A stretch of 64,000 nt of DNA from UMGS1851 sp900555605 (GTDB lineage: Bacteria > Bacillota > Clostridia > UBA1212 > UBA1255), in NCBI GenBank assembly GCA_902472555.1, contig CABROF010000001.1:62001-126000 (forward strand), read 5' to 3'. This document shows positions 61,164 through 64,000 of this stretch, in pieces (position 1 is the stretch's first letter; each line of letters opens with the position of its first letter). Made by a program: the position numbers and the translations under genes. The notes beneath the pieces are model-generated. The model saw nothing but the letters and a program-made list of their open reading frames with translations, ran no database searches and was not told the origin of the DNA.

Positions 61164-62715
61164 CTAAAACGACCTCTGCTTCAAATGTATCACCCGAAGA
61201 ACTTCTGAAGACTTGCAAGGATACGGTATCACCCGGCTTGTAATTCATCAGGACGCGGCGCAGACCTGTAAAATTCGTAATATCCGTGCCTGCAATTGCC
61301 ACGATGATATCGCCGCCCCGCAGCCCTGCTTTTGCCGCGCAGGATCCGTTGCTTACAGAATCCACATAGGCGCCTAAAGGCCAGCCGCGGTCATTGGCTG
61401 CGTTTACATTATAAGTCGTGTCTACCGTTACGCCTAATAAAGGTTTTACATATTTTCCGTCCTCGCATATAGCGCTGACGATCCGTTTAATTGTATTGGA
61501 ATTGATCGCAAATCCCATTCCCTCATAGCCGGTCGAGACCAACTTAATTACACACATTCCAATCAATTCGCCCTCTTGGTTCAGCAGCGCTCCCCCGCTG
61601 TTCCCGGGGTTGATTGCAGCCGTAGTTTGCAGTAAATCGTATACATTCCCGGTTTCGGTCGTAACGACGCGGTCTACTCCGCTGATAATCCCCTCACTGA
61701 CAGAATTCATAAAATCAAGTCCGCCGGGACTGCCGATTGCAACGGCTGACTCTCCAACTGTAATCTCATCGGAATCTGCAAAGGTAATCGGCTTCAGGCC
61801 TTTTGCGTTGACCTGAAGGACTGCCACATCGGATTCCTGATGGTAACCGAGAAGCTGCGTCACCGTATAATACTCTGAAAGATCCGTTTTAAAATACACC
61901 TGTACACTGTAATTCGACGCAAGACCGCCGGTTGCAGGATCAATGGCATCCTCTACCACATGAAAGTTTGTTACAATCACGCCGTCTTCCGAATAGACAA
62001 TTCCCGATCCCATGCCTACGGTGGTAATAACAGGATTCCATTTGCTGCCCGAGGTATATACCACTTTGATGCCCACAACAGACGGCGCAGCTTTTGCATA
62101 AACGGCTTTTGCCACCGATCCGCCGTTGACCTCAATTGTAACGTTGTCTCCGGGCTTGACCGTCGTCCCGTCCACATTTTGGTCATCCTGATCCGGAATC
62201 AGACTCTGCACGCGGTATCCGGTATTCGAAACGCCCAAAAGGCGAGCCAAATAATTATGATCCCTGGAAGGCAGTACGGACAGAAGCGTCAATACAAGCG
62301 CAAAAACAAGGAACGAACAAACCACTGCCGCCGCGACGGCCTTTGCGGTAGAGGGACCTTTTATAGGCGCTGCCCCATCCTGTCTTCTGCCAGCCTTTTC
62401 CGCCCGCAGCCGTTCTTTCTCGGCCTGCTGGGTCCGTTTGTATTCTTCTCTCAGCCGCCGAATATTTTCTTTATAATACGCAGGATCGGCAGACTGCCCC
62501 TCATAGCCGTCATTCCGGCCGGCAGCATAGAACGGTTCCTGTGCCGTCTGTCCGTAAGTCGGCGCAGTCCCCGTTTGATTCGGTGCCTGCTCTGCCATCG
62601 GCGCATAACCTGAAACCGTCTGATTCGGTTCCGTATTTGTCTGCATAGAATCTGTTCTAAAATCAGATTGCCCGGTTTCTCCGGAATTCTCAGGATGTTC
62701 ATACTCGCTGTTCAT
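61153..62715 (-). CDS. HtrA/DegP-family membrane serine protease with PDZ domain
   Basis: 520 residues from ATG at 62715, one base after the histidine kinase stop and eight after AGGAAG. There is a 130-residue disordered, Gln/Thr/Glu-rich cytoplasmic part with a basic helix (NIRRLREEYKRTQQAEKERL), one membrane helix (AVAAAVVCSFLVFALVLTLL), and an external trypsin-like domain with the His in TNFHVVEDA, Asp in HQESDVAVLQV and Ser in AINPGNSGGALL. The C-terminal PDZ domain starts near VKPLLGVTVDT. It degrades or refolds damaged envelope proteins. Being coupled to a sensor kinase suggests stress-controlled expression, as for Bacillus HtrA with CssRS. Confidence 0.94.
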   Translation of the reverse strand: MNSEYEHPENSGETGQSDFRTDSMQTNTEPNQTVSGYAPMAEQAPNQTGTAPTYGQTAQEPFYAAGRNDGYEGQSADPAYYKENIRRLREEYKRTQQAEKERLRAEKAGRRQDGAAPIKGPSTAKAVAAAVVCSFLVFALVLTLLSVLPSRDHNYLARLLGVSNTGYRVQSLIPDQDDQNVDGTTVKPGDNVTIEVNGGSVAKAVYAKAAPSVVGIKVVYTSGSKWNPVITTVGMGSGIVYSEDGVIVTNFHVVEDAIDPATGGLASNYSVQVYFKTDLSEYYTVTQLLGYHQESDVAVLQVNAKGLKPITFADSDEITVGESAVAIGSPGGLDFMNSVSEGIISGVDRVVTTETGNVYDLLQTTAAINPGNSGGALLNQEGELIGMCVIKLVSTGYEGMGFAINSNTIKRIVSAICEDGKYVKPLLGVTVDTTYNVNAANDRGWPLGAYVDSVSNGSCAAKAGLRGGDIIVAIAGTDITNFTGLRRVLMNYKPGDTVSLQVFRSSSGDTFEAEVVLDGE

Positions 62716-62716
62716 C

Positions 62717-64000
62717 TTATCTGTCTTCCTTTCTTCCGCCATCGATCGGCAAAGTAAATATAAATTTGGATCCCTTTCCGAGTTCACTTTCCGCACGAAT
62801 GGTCTGCTGGTGTGCAAGTAAAATATTTTTTGCAATGGAAAGGCCCAGCCCGGTTCCTTTCTTATCCAGTCCTCTGGATTTGTCAGATTTATAGAATCGT
62901 TCAAATATCATATCCAAATCCTCCGGCGGTATACCAACGCCGGTATCTGCCACCGTTACCTCTGCACAGTCCTTCCGGAGGACGGTGCGTATCGTGATTC
63001 TGCCCCCTTCTGGAGTAAATTTTACCGCATTCTGAATCAAATTGATAAACACCCGATCTATAGACGGTTTGTCGATAAACACATATTCCGGATCATGCTC
63101 AAACACCGTCCGGACATCAATTTTTTTCTTCTGAATCAGGGGCTCCAGCTTAATGATATTCTCCCGGACCAATTCGCATAAATCATATTTCAGTCGATTC
63201 AGCGTTACCTTGCCGGACTGCAGGCGCGCTACATCCAGAAGCTCGTTCACCAAATCGCTGAGACGCGTAATTTCCGAACGTACCGTTCGTAAATAATGCT
63301 CCTGCTTTTCAGGCGGAACCACACCGTCTATAATCGCATCGATAAAACCGCCGATTGAAGTCATGGGGGTACGCAGCTCATGGGATACATTCGCAATAAA
63401 ATCATTTCGCATTGCATCAAGATTTGCCAAAGATTCCGTCATTCTATTGAAGCTGTCCACCAAATCGCCGATTTCATCATGCGTTGTGCGCTGGATCTTC
63501 CCTTGAAAATCTCCTGCCGCCATTTTACCCGCGGCTTCCTGAAGGGCACGGATCGGATTGGTAATCCGCCGCGTAATCATGATCAGCACAATCACGTCTA
63601 TCAGCACGGTAATTACAGTCGCAATGGTAAAATACTGAATAATGCTGCCGCGCGCTTTTGTGACCTCAGGCATAGCAACCGACATGAAAATACAATTTCC
63701 GTCAACAGTTAGCTTGGTATCCGGATGGATATAGATAATCCGTTTCGGCACGGTCACGTAAGATGCCGACTCCTTGGCATATAATCCGTAAAAATCGCCG
63801 CTGTCATAAAAACGGTCATCTTCATTCAGGCTGTCTAACTGTTCTTCCGAGAAATAATAGTGACCGTCCAAGAAAATAAATCTGTCAACTACTGTTTTGG
63901 GCAGAGAAAGCAGGCCCTCCGTCTCCCGGGAATCCGTCGGAAACAGCGGATACGACATGGATACCATCCCGTCCCGCTCTGCAATAAAGCTATAGGCGCC
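62717..64000 (-). CDS. Membrane sensor histidine kinase, partial (runs off the right edge)
   Basis: At least 427 codons are present; the frame continues past 64000 without a start, so the N-terminus and probably a first membrane helix lie outside. What is seen: the end of an extracytoplasmic sensor region, a membrane helix (SIIQYFTIATVITVLIDVIVLIMI), HAMP (RRITNPIRALQEAAGKMAAGDF), His in NVSHELRTPMTSIGGF, then NLIQNAVKFTPEGG, ADTGVGIPPEDL and KGTGLGLSIAKNI. A response regulator gene probably lies just beyond the window. It is coupled to htrA by a one-base gap. Confidence 0.93.
   Translation of the reverse strand, partial: GAYSFIAERDGMVSMSYPLFPTDSRETEGLLSLPKTVVDRFIFLDGHYYFSEEQLDSLNEDDRFYDSGDFYGLYAKESASYVTVPKRIIYIHPDTKLTVDGNCIFMSVAMPEVTKARGSIIQYFTIATVITVLIDVIVLIMITRRITNPIRALQEAAGKMAAGDFQGKIQRTTHDEIGDLVDSFNRMTESLANLDAMRNDFIANVSHELRTPMTSIGGFIDAIIDGVVPPEKQEHYLRTVRSEITRLSDLVNELLDVARLQSGKVTLNRLKYDLCELVRENIIKLEPLIQKKKIDVRTVFEHDPEYVFIDKPSIDRVFINLIQNAVKFTPEGGRITIRTVLRKDCAEVTVADTGVGIPPEDLDMIFERFYKSDKSRGLDKKGTGLGLSIAKNILLAHQQTIRAESELGKGSKFIFTLPIDGGRKEDR

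Noticed and set aside
62716..62904. 63-codon N-terminal extension of the HtrA protease
   Set aside because: It is encoded entirely within the upstream histidine kinase gene in another frame; ATG 62715 has its own ribosome site.
1..64000. CRISPR arrays, prophage genes, rRNA operons, replication origin
   Set aside because: I looked for regularly spaced repeats, phage structural genes, rRNA segments and DnaA-box clusters and saw none.

Overview
The window looks like chromosome of a Gram-positive, spore-forming anaerobe of the class Clostridia (Bacillota). The evidence is the smc-ftsY-ylxM-ffh-rpsP-khpA-rimM-trmD cluster, an hprK-murB-rapZ cluster, a 27-codon spoVM beside rpmB, strong GGAGG-type ribosome sites, several GTG/TTG starts, lipobox-type surface lipoproteins, formate-tetrahydrofolate ligase, and rubrerythrin near a PerR/Fur-type regulator. 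No phage, plasmid or CRISPR locus is visible. I cannot name genus or species from the sequence alone.

Layout. 1-2.5 kb: the tail of a DapB-like oxidoreductase, then a scar made of a beheaded membrane-protein gene and two decayed transposase relics (IS481-like and probably IS1634/IS4-like). 2.7-5.7 kb: tRNA-Pro(CGG), then an ATP-grasp / alpha-E / transglutaminase trio. 5.8-15.6 kb: metabolic genes, namely a DUF4091 protein, fhs, psd, pssA, a thioesterase, a cysteine desulfurase, rubrerythrin, a GH32/GH43-like hydrolase and a Fur-family regulator. 15.8-21.9 kb: a GT39-like membrane protein and a sugar island (AraC regulator, galT, GH2 glycosidase). 22-34 kb: a DUF6273 lipoprotein followed by a long leftward gene string from smc to thiI. 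34-43 kb: an orphan solute-binding lipoprotein, a complete 2-oxoacid dehydrogenase operon (E2, E3, fused E1 alpha-beta, DeoR regulator) and a secreted SH3-CAP protein. 43-54 kb: rluA-like, a lipoprotein, CBS-type pyrophosphatase, rapZ, murB, hprK, a three-gene sensor operon and a UDP-sugar pyrophosphorylase. 54-64 kb: a ZnuA-like lipoprotein, coaD, rsmD, recG, rpmB, spoVM, nth, an HtrA protease and a sensor kinase that runs off the right edge.

The most unusual object is at 24518-26425: one uninterrupted frame encodes a full TrmD (tRNA m1G37 methyltransferase) joined by a very short linker to a full NifS/IscS-type cysteine desulfurase. One base later starts thiI, the tRNA 4-thiouridine synthase that uses persulfide sulfur from such a desulfurase. 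This physically links two tRNA-modification chemistries in one polypeptide and couples it translationally to the sulfur acceptor. Other points of interest are the E1 alpha-beta fusion operon with DeoR-type operator candidates over its promoter, recurring TTGTA...TACAA inverted repeats at promoters, an intrinsic terminator embedded in the 3' end of an opposing coding gene, and the transposase graveyard at 1.8-2.5 kb.

Starts were moved from the longest ORF wherever a ribosome site and family alignment pointed elsewhere (smc TTG, DeoR TTG, ZnuA GTG, solute-binding protein GTG, htrA, rpsP, rubrerythrin and others). All functional names rest on motif recognition by eye; no database search was possible.
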